Below are positions 7,532 through 15,696 of a stretch of 21,563 nucleotides of DNA, one piece after another. The DNA is from JAZSQT01 sp045538075 (GTDB lineage: Bacteria > Chrysiogenota > Deferribacteres > Deferribacterales > Mucispirillaceae). The notes beneath the pieces were generated by a model, which did not search any database, was not told the origin of the DNA, and saw nothing but the letters and a program-made list of their open reading frames with translations. Numbering within the stretch: the first letter of the stretch is position 1; every line of letters starts with the position of its first letter. Where the stretch lies: NCBI GenBank assembly GCA_045538075.1, contig JAZSQT010000186.1, positions 1 to 21,563 of the forward strand, given 5' to 3'. A program made the position numbers and the translations under genes.

Positions 7532-8275
7532 ATGAGATTAAGTATAATTGTTGCAAATAAATATAAATTTTCACGAAGATATGTTAAAAAAGCTATTAAA
7601 GAAGGTTTAATACGTGTAGATAACAACATAATATATAAAGATATTAATACAACTTCCAATAATATAGAATATATTGGCAACATTAATGTTCCAAAATTTG
7701 ATGTAAATAATTATATATTAAAAAAAACAGATAAAGTTATTTTTTTATATAAGCCGCCCTTCATTCATAGCCAAAGGTTAAAACCGAGTGATGATTTTAC
7801 AATAAGTGATATTTTAGATTATTTTCAAGAATATAGAAGCATATCACGCTTAGATTATGAAACTGATGGAATTATTGCAATAGTTAACAAAAATTATGAA
7901 ATTAATTCTTTAAAAAAAAGATATTTAGCAATAGTAGAAGGAAGTTTCCCTGAAAAATTAAATATAAAATGGTCAATAGATGCTGACAATAAGAAAAAAG
8001 TTAAAATTATACCCGACAACAATGGTAACTATACTGAAATAAAAAAGATTAGAGAAAATAATATTTCTTCTTTAATAGAAATTACTTTAGAAAAAGCAAA
8101 TCGTCATCAAATTAGAGCAATATGTTCTTATGCAGGTTATCCTATAATTGGCGACAAGATATATGGAGGAATTAATTATACAAGATTATGCCTTCATTCT
8201 GAAAGTATATTAGTAAACGATATATATTGTGATACTGGTATTTATAAAGAAAAATTTATGTCTATGATTGATTAA
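7532..8275 (+). CDS. RluA-family RNA pseudouridine synthase, compact
   Basis: RluA-type enzymes isomerise specific uridines of 23S rRNA or tRNA to pseudouridine with a catalytic aspartate. The 247-residue product has an S4-like RNA-binding start (RYVKKAIKEGLIRVD, about 16-30). Then come KPP at 74-76, the catalytic motif RLDYETDG (106-113, Asp 108), KKRYLAIVEG (128-137), RHQIRAICSYAGYPIIGDKIYGG (from 191) and LCLHS (219-223). The catalytic motif has Asp where TSG or TTG is usual, and only about 20 residues lie between Asp 108 and the K-x-Y-x-A motif. That is roughly ten fewer than in RluD-type proteins, so the intervening helix is shortened. Target uridine unknown. It is transcribed alone or into the next genes, diverging from prmA. 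Confidence 0.85.
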   Translation: MRLSIIVANKYKFSRRYVKKAIKEGLIRVDNNIIYKDINTTSNNIEYIGNINVPKFDVNNYILKKTDKVIFLYKPPFIHSQRLKPSDDFTISDILDYFQEYRSISRLDYETDGIIAIVNKNYEINSLKKRYLAIVEGSFPEKLNIKWSIDADNKKKVKIIPDNNGNYTEIKKIRENNISSLIEITLEKANRHQIRAICSYAGYPIIGDKIYGGINYTRLCLHSESILVNDIYCDTGIYKEKFMSMID

Positions 8276-8301
8276 GTTGTTATAATATTGTATAAGTATA
8301 G

Positions 8302-8320
8302 TATAATATATTTTTGGTGG
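8302..8320 (+). promoter_or_regulatory. possible -10 box and ribosome site before the Trm112-like gene
   Basis: TATAAT at 8302-8307 is followed by GGTGG at 8316-8320, six bases before the ATG at 8327. No good -35 lies at the usual distance (TTGTTA at 8277-8282 would need a 19-base spacer). The ribosome site is well supported and fixes the start codon; the promoter is tentative. Confidence 0.35.
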
Positions 8321-8326
8321 TATATC

Positions 8327-8509
8327 ATGGTAAAAAAAGAATTAATAGATATTCTTGTATGTCCAAAATGTAGTAAAGAAGTATATCTTACTAATGATGG
8401 AAAATATATAGAATGCACAACGTGTAAACTTTTATACAAAATAGAAAACGATATTCCTATTATGTTAATTGATAATGCTATAAAGAAAAATGATGATTTA
8501 AATCAATAG
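8327..8509 (+). CDS. Trm112/YcaR-like zinc protein
   Basis: A 60-residue protein of the Trm112/UPF0434 family. It reads LIDILVCPKC with Cys 12 and 15, then ECTTC with Cys 30 and 33, forming a likely four-cysteine zinc site, followed by the family ending YKIENDIPIMLID. In eukaryotes and archaea Trm112 is an activating subunit of methyltransferases; the role of the small bacterial versions is not settled. The frame extends upstream to an ATG at 8288, but that N-terminus (MYKYSIIYFWWYI) does not fit the family, whereas the ATG at 8327 has GGTGG six bases before it. It ends three bases before the NAD(P)HX repair gene. Confidence 0.87.
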   Translation: MVKKELIDILVCPKCSKEVYLTNDGKYIECTTCKLLYKIENDIPIMLIDNAIKKNDDLNQ

Positions 8510-8512
8510 ATT

Positions 8513-10027
8513 ATGCAAATTTTTCACACAAACGAAATAAAACTTATTGAAAAAAATTCTATAGTTGATATTGGTATTCCCGAAATTATTTTAATGGAAA
8601 ATGCAGCATTTGCGTTGTGTAGTGCAGTATTACATTTAAAAAATAGACCAAAAAAATGTGCTATTATTTGTGGATGTGGAAATAATGGTGGAGATGGCTT
8701 TGCTTGTGGTAGAAAATTAACCTCTTACGGTATTGATACTACTATTTTTTATATAGATAAAACATCAAAATTTTCAGAATCAACTTTACTAAATTATAAT
8801 ATTTTAAAAAATAGTAACATTAAAATGATACCTCTTACTTCGTCTTGCGATTTTAATGGATTTGATGTAATCATTGATGCTTTATTTGGCACAGGTTTAA
8901 ACAAACCTCTTGATAATGAATATAGAAAAATAATAGAAAATGCAAATAATGCTAATGGATATAAAATTTCAGCAGATATACCAAGTGGTCTTTTTGCAGA
9001 TAGTAACGAAGTTAAAGGAATCGTTTTTAAAGCAGATAAAACAGTAACTTTTATTGGTTTAAAATTATGTCATACTTTATATCCTGCAAAATCTTATTGT
9101 GGAGAAGTTATAGTTAATAATATTTCTGTTAATACATCTCAATGTAATATTCAAAATAACATAACTTATGCTACAAAAAATAACATACCTAAAATTAAAA
9201 GAAGAAATAGAGATACTCATAAAGGCAATTATGGTCATTCATTAATTATTGGTGGTTCTTTTTCTATGACTGGAGCTGCTTATATTGCAAGTTTATCGGC
9301 ATTAAAAATAGGTTCTGGTCTCGTATCTACTATTATTCCTACAAATTCTATAGATTATTTTATAAACACCCCAGAAATTATGTTATCAAATATTGGCAAT
9401 AATAGTTATTTTACTGAAAATGATATTAATGATGTAATGTCAATAATAAATAATAAAAATATATCTACAATATGTATTGGGAATGGATTAGGTAAGAATA
9501 GTGAGACTAAATTATTCGTTAAGCAACTTATAAAAAATACTAATATTCCAATTATTATAGATGCAGATGCTTTAAATGATTTAAATAAAGATGATTATAG
9601 CTTTTTATTTAATAGATGTATTATAACTCCCCATATAAAAGAGTTTTCTATTATGTTAAATAAGTCTGTAGATGAAGTAAAATATAATTCTATAGCACTT
9701 GCATCTAATTTTGCAGTAGAAAATAATATTATAGTTGCCTTAAAATCTGCAGATACAATAATTGCATACCCTAATGGCAAGATTATTATAACAGATTTTG
9801 GTAGTCCAAGCCTTGCAAAAGCAGGTAGTGGAGATTGTTTTGCAGGTATTATAACTGGACTTGTTTCTCAAAAATACTCTTTAGAAGATAGTGTTGTTAT
9901 AGCTTGTTATATATTAGGAAAAAGTAGTAAAATTTCAGAAAACAAATATAGCCAATATTCTGTCATTATTACAGATGTTATAAATAATTTTGGAGATGCA
10001 ATTAATGACATTAAAGAAGATTCTTAA
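8513..10027 (+). CDS. nnr: bifunctional NAD(P)HX epimerase/dehydratase (NnrE-NnrD)
   Basis: This enzyme repairs NADHX and NADPHX, hydrated forms of the cofactors made by heat or by side reactions. The N-terminal half is the YjeF_N epimerase: GCGNNGGDGF (54-63), DALFGTGL (122-129) and SADIPSGL (153-160). The C-terminal half is the ribokinase-like ADP-dependent dehydratase: KGNYGHSLIIGG (237-248), IIDADALN (348-355), TPHIKEF (372-378) and AGSGDCFAGI (437-446). At 504 residues it is a normal full-length fusion. Small departures are TPHIKEF for TPHPGEF, GSGDCFAG for GSGDVLAG, and loss of the usual His-Gly near residue 468. The catalytic Asp of GSGD is kept. No ribosome site is evident, so translation probably depends on the preceding gene, three bases upstream. 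Confidence 0.93.
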   Translation: MQIFHTNEIKLIEKNSIVDIGIPEIILMENAAFALCSAVLHLKNRPKKCAIICGCGNNGGDGFACGRKLTSYGIDTTIFYIDKTSKFSESTLLNYNILKNSNIKMIPLTSSCDFNGFDVIIDALFGTGLNKPLDNEYRKIIENANNANGYKISADIPSGLFADSNEVKGIVFKADKTVTFIGLKLCHTLYPAKSYCGEVIVNNISVNTSQCNIQNNITYATKNNIPKIKRRNRDTHKGNYGHSLIIGGSFSMTGAAYIASLSALKIGSGLVSTIIPTNSIDYFINTPEIMLSNIGNNSYFTENDINDVMSIINNKNISTICIGNGLGKNSETKLFVKQLIKNTNIPIIIDADALNDLNKDDYSFLFNRCIITPHIKEFSIMLNKSVDEVKYNSIALASNFAVENNIIVALKSADTIIAYPNGKIIITDFGSPSLAKAGSGDCFAGIITGLVSQKYSLEDSVVIACYILGKSSKISENKYSQYSVIITDVINNFGDAINDIKEDS

Positions 10028-10436
10028 AGATGAAGAAGATACTTTTTTATTGGCGAATGAATTAGTTAATATACTTAAAAATAAAATAGTATTTTTAAAT
10101 GGGGATTTAGGGGTTGGTAAAACAACTTTTGTTAAATATTACGCAAAAGCTATTGGTTTTGATGATGATATAACAAGCCCTACTTTTTCTATTGCAAATA
10201 ATTACTCTGCAATAAATAATTCTATTATGCATTTTGACTTATATAGAATTAATAGTGAAGAAGAATTAGAAATGATAGGATTTTATGATATGATAAATAA
10301 TAAAAATTCTACTATTTTTATAGAATGGGCAGAAAAATTTAATTTACAAGAATATATTAACGACTATATAAGGGTAGATATTGAGCTTATAGACAACGAT
10401 ATGCGACAATTTACATTAAAAGAGGTGTCAAAATGA
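10005..10436 (+). CDS. tsaE: tRNA t6A37 synthesis ATPase TsaE
   Basis: TsaE is the ATPase that drives the TsaB-TsaD-TsaE cycle making N6-threonylcarbamoyladenosine at position 37 of ANN-decoding tRNAs. The 143-residue protein has the Walker A motif GDLGVGKTTF (33-42), then SPTF (58-61), HFDLYR (76-81) and IEWAEK (106-111), the full TsaE pattern. A TTG at 9990 and an ATG at 9996 lie upstream in frame, but GGAGA at 9992-9996 is well placed, eight bases before the ATG at 10005. The gene overlaps the end of the NAD(P)HX repair gene by 23 bases and its stop overlaps the next start by four (ATGA). Confidence 0.92.
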   Translation: MTLKKILKDEEDTFLLANELVNILKNKIVFLNGDLGVGKTTFVKYYAKAIGFDDDITSPTFSIANNYSAINNSIMHFDLYRINSEEELEMIGFYDMINNKNSTIFIEWAEKFNLQEYINDYIRVDIELIDNDMRQFTLKEVSK

Positions 10437-10681
10437 TTAAAAAAATCAAGACAGAAGAATTGTTAGTAAAAGCAAAAGCAGAATTGTTTAAAGACTCTCT
10501 TGAAAATTTAAGTTTATATTTAAACGAAATAGAAAAAATTGTAAATTTACCTTCTGATGTATCTACTGAAGAAGAAAAACAGTATAAACTAAAAATACTT
10601 GAAAGTTATATTTCAAATATGGGAGACATTATGAAAGTTATTTCAAGTGAAGGTAAAAACGAAAATATAATATTATCTTAG
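10433..10681 (+). CDS. small helical protein of unknown function
   Basis: An 82-residue, mostly charged, helix-forming protein; I do not recognise a family. It has no cysteines, no signal peptide and no membrane segment. Leu/Ile spacing in the first 45 residues (LLVKAKAELFKDSLENLSLYLNEIEKIV) suggests a helical hairpin or short coiled coil. It is probably real: GAGG lies seven bases before the ATG, it overlaps tsaE by four bases, and valS begins 14 bases after it ends. It could be a cytoplasmic regulator or scaffold, but nothing in the sequence says which. Confidence 0.75.
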   Translation: MIKKIKTEELLVKAKAELFKDSLENLSLYLNEIEKIVNLPSDVSTEEEKQYKLKILESYISNMGDIMKVISSEGKNENIILS

Positions 10682-10695
10682 TTATGGAGTTATGA

Positions 10696-13326
10696 ATGGC
10701 TAAAGAGCTTTCAAGCAGAATTGACCCATCAAGTTACGAAACATCAATATATAAGTTTTGGCTTGATAAAAATTTATTTTATGCCGATGAAAAATCAAAT
10801 AAAAAACCTTTTTCTATAGTAATTCCTCCTCCAAATGTAACTGGTGTTCTTCATATGGGACACGCTTTAGATGAAACTATACAAGATACCCTTGCACGAT
10901 ATAAGCGTCTCAAAGGATATGAAGTTTTATGGTTGCCAGGAATGGATCATGCAGGTATTGCTACACAAAATGTAGTTGAAAGACATCTTGCAAAAGAAGG
11001 AAAAACTCGCCACGACTTAGGTAGGCAAGAATTTATTAAACGTGTATGGCAATGGAAGGAAGAATACGGTGGTGGAATATTAAAACAACTTCAAGCACTT
11101 GGAGCAAGCTGTGATTGGAGTAGAACTCGCTTTACTATGGACGAAGGGTTGTCAAAAGCTGTTCGTGAAGTTTTTTATACATTATACCATGAAGGTCTTA
11201 TATACCGTTCAAATAATTACATGGTAAATTGGTGTTCTCGTTGTAATACTGCTTTAAGTGATTTAGAAGTTGATTTTAATGAAAAAGATGATTTTTTATA
11301 CCACTTAAAGTATCCAATTGAAAATGAAAATAATTTTGTTACAGTAGCAACTACTCGTCCTGAAACTTTTCTTGGAGACACTGCTGTTGCTGTTAACCCT
11401 AATGATGAAAGGTTTAATCATTTGATAGGTAAAAATGTAATATTACCTATTATTAATAGAAAAATCCCTATTATTGCTGATGAATTTGTTGAAACAGAAT
11501 TTGGAACTGGTTGTGTAAAAATTACACCAGCCCATGACCATAATGATTTTGAAGTAGGAAAAAGACATAATCTTGAATTTATTACTTGTATAGATGAAAA
11601 TGGACTTATAATTGATGGTTTTACTGACATTTTAACTGGTCTTGATAGAATTTCTGCCAGAAAAAAAGTAGTTGAAGAATTTAAAGAACTTAACTTATTA
11701 GGTGAAGTATCACCACTAAAACATAATGTTGGTTGTTGTCAACGTTGTTCAACAGTTGTAGAACCGATGGTATCTATGCAATGGTTTGTAAAAGTAAAAC
11801 CGTTAGCAGAAAAAGCTATTGAAGCTGTAGAAAAAGGATATACAAAAATTGTTCCAAAAACATGGGAGAACACTTATTTTGAATGGATGAATAATATAAG
11901 AGATTGGTGTATTTCTCGTCAAATTTGGTGGGGGCATAGGATACCAGCTTGGTATTGCGATAAATGTGGTCATATTACCGTAGCAAAAACTGATCCAGAT
12001 AAATGTGAAAAATGTGGTTCAGCAGATATCCATCAAGAAACAGATGTGTTAGATACTTGGTTTTCTTCTGCATTATGGCCTTTTTCAACAATGGGTTATC
12101 CTGAAACTACTCAAACATTACAAAAGTTCTACCCTACTTCTACTCTTGTTACTGGCTTTGATATTTTATTTTTTTGGGTAGCAAGAATGATGATGATGGG
12201 TATAAAATTTATGGGAGATGTTCCATTTAAAGATATATATCTACACGCATTAATAAGAGACGAGCATGGACAAAAAATGAGTAAATCTAAGGGCAATGTT
12301 ATTGACCCTTTAATTATGATAGAAAAATATGGTGCAGATGCTTTTAGATTTGCACTTTCAATATTTACTGCTCAAGGTAGAGATATAAAACTTAATCCAG
12401 ATAGAATTGAGGGATATAGAAATTTTATTAATAAAATTTGGAATGCTTCAAGATTTATATTAATGAATATGGGAGATAAAATTCCAGAATTAGATATAAA
12501 TTCATTAGAAAAAGAAGATAAATGGATTTTAATGAAACTATCTAAAACTGCAAAAAAAGTTTCACATTCTATTAATAGTTATATATTTAATGAAGGTGCA
12601 TCAGAACTTTATCAATTTTTTTGGATGATTTTTTGTGATTGGTATCTTGAAATTATAAAAGATAGACTTTTTAATGGTAGTGAAAAATCAAAGGAACAAG
12701 CTATAGCAACTGCATGCTTTGTTCTTGAAAAGTCATTAATTGCTATGCACCCATATATACCTTTTGTAACAGAGCATATATACAAAACATTGACAGAAAA
12801 AGAAACAATAATGTATGAGAGTTTTCCAGATAATTTAGACTTTAATTTTGATAATGAAGAAATAGTTATAGACAATGTAATTAGTTTAATTAACACCATT
12901 AGAAATATTAGAGGCGAATATAATATTGCCCCAAATGTATTTGTAAATGTATATATAATTACAGAAGATAAAGAAAAAGAAAGCAATTTTAATAATTCTA
13001 TTTCTTTAATAAAAAAAGCAGCAAAAATTAAAGATATTTTTATTAATAAAATAGCTCCAGATGATTCTGTTAATGGTGTAGGTATTGGTTATGAAGTTAA
13101 AATACCTCTTGATAATGCAATAAATATAGATGAAGAAATATCACGATTAGAAAAAGAAAAAAGAGTAGTTGAAAAAGATTTTAATCTTTATGGGGGTAAA
13201 CTTCAAAATCAACGTTATCTTGAAAAAGCACCAAAAGAAGTTATAGAAAAAGATAAAAAAACTTTTGAAGAAGCAAAATCAAAATTAGAAAAAATTAATG
13301 AAGCTTTATTAAAATTGAAAAAATAA
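10696..13326 (+). CDS. valS: valyl-tRNA synthetase
   Basis: ValRS charges tRNA-Val and hydrolyses mischarged threonyl-tRNA-Val. The 876-residue class I synthetase has PPPNVTGVLHMGHAL with the HIGH-equivalent HMGH at 53-56, then MDHAGIATQ, the CP1 editing domain with TTRPETFLGDTAVAV, and KMSKSKGN with KMSKS at 527-531. Zinc-binding clusters are seen as CQRC and as CDKC with CEKC. An anticodon-binding domain and a C-terminal helical arm (from about residue 810) complete the normal ValRS layout. GGAG at 10686-10689 is six bases before the ATG. No T-box leader or attenuator is visible in the 14-base gap upstream, so it is expressed as part of the operon. Confidence 0.97.
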   Translation: MAKELSSRIDPSSYETSIYKFWLDKNLFYADEKSNKKPFSIVIPPPNVTGVLHMGHALDETIQDTLARYKRLKGYEVLWLPGMDHAGIATQNVVERHLAKEGKTRHDLGRQEFIKRVWQWKEEYGGGILKQLQALGASCDWSRTRFTMDEGLSKAVREVFYTLYHEGLIYRSNNYMVNWCSRCNTALSDLEVDFNEKDDFLYHLKYPIENENNFVTVATTRPETFLGDTAVAVNPNDERFNHLIGKNVILPIINRKIPIIADEFVETEFGTGCVKITPAHDHNDFEVGKRHNLEFITCIDENGLIIDGFTDILTGLDRISARKKVVEEFKELNLLGEVSPLKHNVGCCQRCSTVVEPMVSMQWFVKVKPLAEKAIEAVEKGYTKIVPKTWENTYFEWMNNIRDWCISRQIWWGHRIPAWYCDKCGHITVAKTDPDKCEKCGSADIHQETDVLDTWFSSALWPFSTMGYPETTQTLQKFYPTSTLVTGFDILFFWVARMMMMGIKFMGDVPFKDIYLHALIRDEHGQKMSKSKGNVIDPLIMIEKYGADAFRFALSIFTAQGRDIKLNPDRIEGYRNFINKIWNASRFILMNMGDKIPELDINSLEKEDKWILMKLSKTAKKVSHSINSYIFNEGASELYQFFWMIFCDWYLEIIKDRLFNGSEKSKEQAIATACFVLEKSLIAMHPYIPFVTEHIYKTLTEKETIMYESFPDNLDFNFDNEEIVIDNVISLINTIRNIRGEYNIAPNVFVNVYIITEDKEKESNFNNSISLIKKAAKIKDIFINKIAPDDSVNGVGIGYEVKIPLDNAINIDEEISRLEKEKRVVEKDFNLYGGKLQNQRYLEKAPKEVIEKDKKTFEEAKSKLEKINEALLKLKK

Positions 13327-13328
13327 TT

Positions 13329-13889
13329 ATGAATAATATACAATACAATAATAAGCCTTGGATAAAACGTATATTTACTGGTAAAAATTTTATTTTCTTT
13401 ATTATTGTAGCTATTGCTTTTATATGGTTATACATATATAGATTAAATGATCCTTTACCAATAGGAAGTAAAATTGAAGATTTTACTTTAACAACAATTT
13501 CTGGAGATACTTTTAATATATCAGAAATTAGAACTCCTATTGTGTTAGTATTTTATAAAAAGCATCAATTTTTTTCTAATTTTATGTTTAATTATCATTA
13601 CCGTAAGTTATTGCCTCAACTTACTTTTTTACAAGAGAATAATTATGCACAAGTAATAGTTTTAGTTGATAATTATAATAATAAAGAGGATTTAGCTACT
13701 TTATCAAAGGACAAAAATCATCTAATATTAAAAGATATTGGTTATGCTACAGATACAAAAAATGTTGCTAAATCTTTTGGGATTAGAAGTTGGCCTCACC
13801 TATTTGTTATTAGCGATAAAGGAATAGTATTATATGAGGCAAAATTAGCAGGTGTAGATTATATAAGAGGATTATTATGGAGGAATTAA
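13329..13889 (+). CDS. membrane-anchored thioredoxin-fold protein lacking all cysteines
   Basis: A 186-residue protein with one N-terminal membrane segment (about 20-37) and then a TlpA/AhpC-type thioredoxin fold facing the periplasm. The fold is marked by PIGSKIEDFTLTTISGDTFNISE (45-67), IVLVFYKKHQ (71-80), a central helix, and SWPHLFVI (154-161), whose Trp-Pro matches the usual cis-proline. After the VLVF strand, where the CxxC or peroxidatic Cys normally stands, the sequence is YKKHQFFSNF, and there is no cysteine anywhere. It therefore cannot act as a dithiol oxidoreductase or a peroxiredoxin; a chaperone-like or binding role is possible. It lies between valS and trxB, with the trxB ribosome site inside its last codons. 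The frame is intact, so it is not an obvious pseudogene. Confidence 0.8.
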   Translation: MNNIQYNNKPWIKRIFTGKNFIFFIIVAIAFIWLYIYRLNDPLPIGSKIEDFTLTTISGDTFNISEIRTPIVLVFYKKHQFFSNFMFNYHYRKLLPQLTFLQENNYAQVIVLVDNYNNKEDLATLSKDKNHLILKDIGYATDTKNVAKSFGIRSWPHLFVISDKGIVLYEAKLAGVDYIRGLLWRN

Positions 13890-13892
13890 TAT

Positions 13893-14843
13893 ATGAAAAA
13901 TTTTTATAATACTGATAACTTATTAGAAATTTATGATGTAGTAATTTTAGGTGGTGGTCCTGCAGGTTGCACTGCAGCTATGTATGCAGCAAGAGATGCT
14001 TTATCTACTTTATTGTTAGAAAAAAATTATCCTGGTGGTAATGTAGCTATTACACATATGGTAGAAAACTATCCTGGAATAGATGAAGCAATATCTGGTA
14101 GTGATTTATCTGAAAAATTTTTAAATCAAGCATTAAACTTTGGTGCTAATGTGCGTTTTGGAATATGTAAAAATATATCTCTTGATGGTGATTTAAAAAT
14201 AATCAATCTTGAAGATGGAAGGAGCATAAAAACTAAAACAGTTATTATTGCTACTGGATCGCACCCTAAAAGAATGGATGTTAAAGGTGAAAGCAATTTT
14301 ATAGGTAAAGGGGTTTCTTTCTGTGCTACTTGTGATGGTGGTTTTTTTAGAGATAGAGAAGTAGTAGTTTTAGGTGGTGGAAATTCTGCTCTTGAAGAAG
14401 GAATGTATCTTACCAAGTTTGCATCAAAAGTAACAGTAATCCATAGAAGAGATGCTTTTAGAGCATCAAAAATTGTTCAAGATAGAGCCTTTGCTAACGA
14501 AAAAATGCACTTTATATACGATAGTGTTGTTACTGAAATGTTAGGTGAAGATAAACTTACTGGAGTAAAAATTAAAAATGTAAAAACTAACGAAGAAAGC
14601 ATTATAAACACAGATGGTGTATTTATTTTTGTTGGTTGGAATGCAAATTCTGAACCTTTTAAAGATTTAATAGAATTAACTGATGATGGTTTTATTAAGG
14701 CTGGAGAAAATACAGAAACAAATATAAAAGGCATTTTTGCTGCTGGTGATGTTCGTAAAAAAGACTTATTACAAATCGTTACTGCAGCTTCAGATGGTGC
14801 AATAGCAGCTAAAATGGCAGAAAAATATATTATAGAATCATAA
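13893..14843 (+). CDS. trxB: thioredoxin reductase TrxB
   Basis: A low-molecular-weight flavoprotein that passes electrons from NADPH to thioredoxin. The 316-residue sequence has FAD-binding GGGPAG (20-25), redox-active CATC (144-147) in the FCATCDGG context, NADPH-binding GGGNSA (161-166), and HRRDAFR (184-190), typical of NADPH preference. The C-terminal FAD segment reads GIFAAGDVRKKDLLQI. Length is normal. GGAGG at 13879-13883 lies nine bases before the ATG. No conventional thioredoxin gene is next to it; the adjacent thioredoxin-fold protein has no cysteines and is presumably outside the cytoplasm, so it is not a substrate in the usual sense. Some close relatives use ferredoxin or other donors, but the HRR motif argues for NADPH. 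Confidence 0.95.
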   Translation: MKNFYNTDNLLEIYDVVILGGGPAGCTAAMYAARDALSTLLLEKNYPGGNVAITHMVENYPGIDEAISGSDLSEKFLNQALNFGANVRFGICKNISLDGDLKIINLEDGRSIKTKTVIIATGSHPKRMDVKGESNFIGKGVSFCATCDGGFFRDREVVVLGGGNSALEEGMYLTKFASKVTVIHRRDAFRASKIVQDRAFANEKMHFIYDSVVTEMLGEDKLTGVKIKNVKTNEESIINTDGVFIFVGWNANSEPFKDLIELTDDGFIKAGENTETNIKGIFAAGDVRKKDLLQIVTAASDGAIAAKMAEKYIIES

Positions 14844-14848
14844 AACAA

Positions 14849-15673
14849 ATGAGAAAAAATACAAATTTTTTTATAATAGGCACTCCTATAGGTAATCTTG
14901 GGGATATATCATTAAGGGCTATAGAGTGCCTTAAAAAATCTGATATTATTTTTGCAGAAGATACAAGAACTGCTTTAAATCTGTTAAATCATTTAGAAAT
15001 AAAGAAAAAAGTTTTATCTTGCCATAAAGATAATGAAAAAAAAATTATAGATAAGATTCTTCAAGAATTATCAAATAATAATACAGTTTCATTAATAAGC
15101 GAAGCAGGTATGCCTTGTATTTCTGACCCTGGAAGTGAAGTAGTAAAAGAACTTATAAAAGAAAATATTTCTTTTGAAGTTGTTTCTGGCCCTACTGCCT
15201 TAATCAATGCCCTTATTTTATCTGGTTTCTCTGGTGGTTCATTTTATTTTCATGGTTTTCTTCCTCATAAATCATCAGAAAAACTACATATTATTAAAAA
15301 CTTAAGAAAAATAATATCACCAATAATAATTTATGAATCGCCTCATAGAGTAAAAGATACTTTAAAATTATTATTAGAAGTATTTACGCCACCAATAGTT
15401 TGTGTTAGAGAGCTTACAAAAATTTATGAGGAACGAATAGAAATTAATAATATTTCTGATATAGAAAATATTGTATTAAAAGGTGAATTTGTAATTATTA
15501 TAAATAATTCATTTATAGAAAAAGATACTTCTACAAATAATAATTTAGATATAAATAATATTACGAAACAACTAAAACGAGAAAATTTCTCATCACATGA
15601 TATGATTAAAATATTAAAAATCTTAGGAGTGAAGAGAAATGATGCTTATAAGATAATTATGAATAATCAATAA
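14849..15673 (+). CDS. rsmI: 16S rRNA 2'-O-cytidine-1402 methyltransferase RsmI
   Basis: RsmI methylates the 2'-hydroxyl of C1402 in the ribosomal decoding centre. The 274-residue protein shows the tetrapyrrole-methylase fold signatures: GTPIGNLGDI (11-20), AEDTR (36-40), SEAGMPCISDPG (84-95, where SDAGTPGISDPG is typical), SGPTAL, FHGFLP and YESPHR. A C-terminal helical domain with a KILGVKRNDAYK segment is also usual. Length is normal. The ATG comes five bases after the trxB stop without a clear ribosome site, which suggests coupling to trxB. It is the last gene of the long plus-strand run; no hairpin terminator is visible in the 23 bases before the convergent gene. Confidence 0.94.
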   Translation: MRKNTNFFIIGTPIGNLGDISLRAIECLKKSDIIFAEDTRTALNLLNHLEIKKKVLSCHKDNEKKIIDKILQELSNNNTVSLISEAGMPCISDPGSEVVKELIKENISFEVVSGPTALINALILSGFSGGSFYFHGFLPHKSSEKLHIIKNLRKIISPIIIYESPHRVKDTLKLLLEVFTPPIVCVRELTKIYEERIEINNISDIENIVLKGEFVIIINNSFIEKDTSTNNNLDINNITKQLKRENFSSHDMIKILKILGVKRNDAYKIIMNNQ

Positions 15674-15696
15674 ATAAAATATTTTAAAGTATATGA

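Noticed and set aside
8288..8326. Upstream ATG extending the Trm112-like protein by 13 residues
   Set aside because: The extra residues (MYKYSIIYFWWYI) do not fit the family, and the GGTGG site at 8316-8320 is correctly spaced for the ATG at 8327.
9990..10004. Upstream TTG and ATG starts for tsaE
   Set aside because: GGAGA at 9992-9996 would lie inside or against those starts but is correctly placed for the ATG at 10005.
12612..12986. Open antisense frame of 124 codons inside valS
   Set aside because: It lies wholly opposite a strongly supported synthetase gene, has no ribosome site or recognisable domain, and such frames are expected opposite AT-rich coding DNA. The same applies to antisense frames inside trxB, rsmE, the NAD(P)HX repair gene and the Nif3 gene.
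13329..13889. Pseudogene call for the cysteine-free thioredoxin-fold protein
   Set aside because: The frame is uninterrupted, of normal length for the fold, and packed between active genes; loss of the CxxC alone does not show decay.
15674..15696. Terminator between convergent rsmI and the PH-like gene
   Set aside because: The 23 bases contain only a weak AT palindrome (ATATTTTAAAGTATAT) without a G+C stem, not enough for a confident call.
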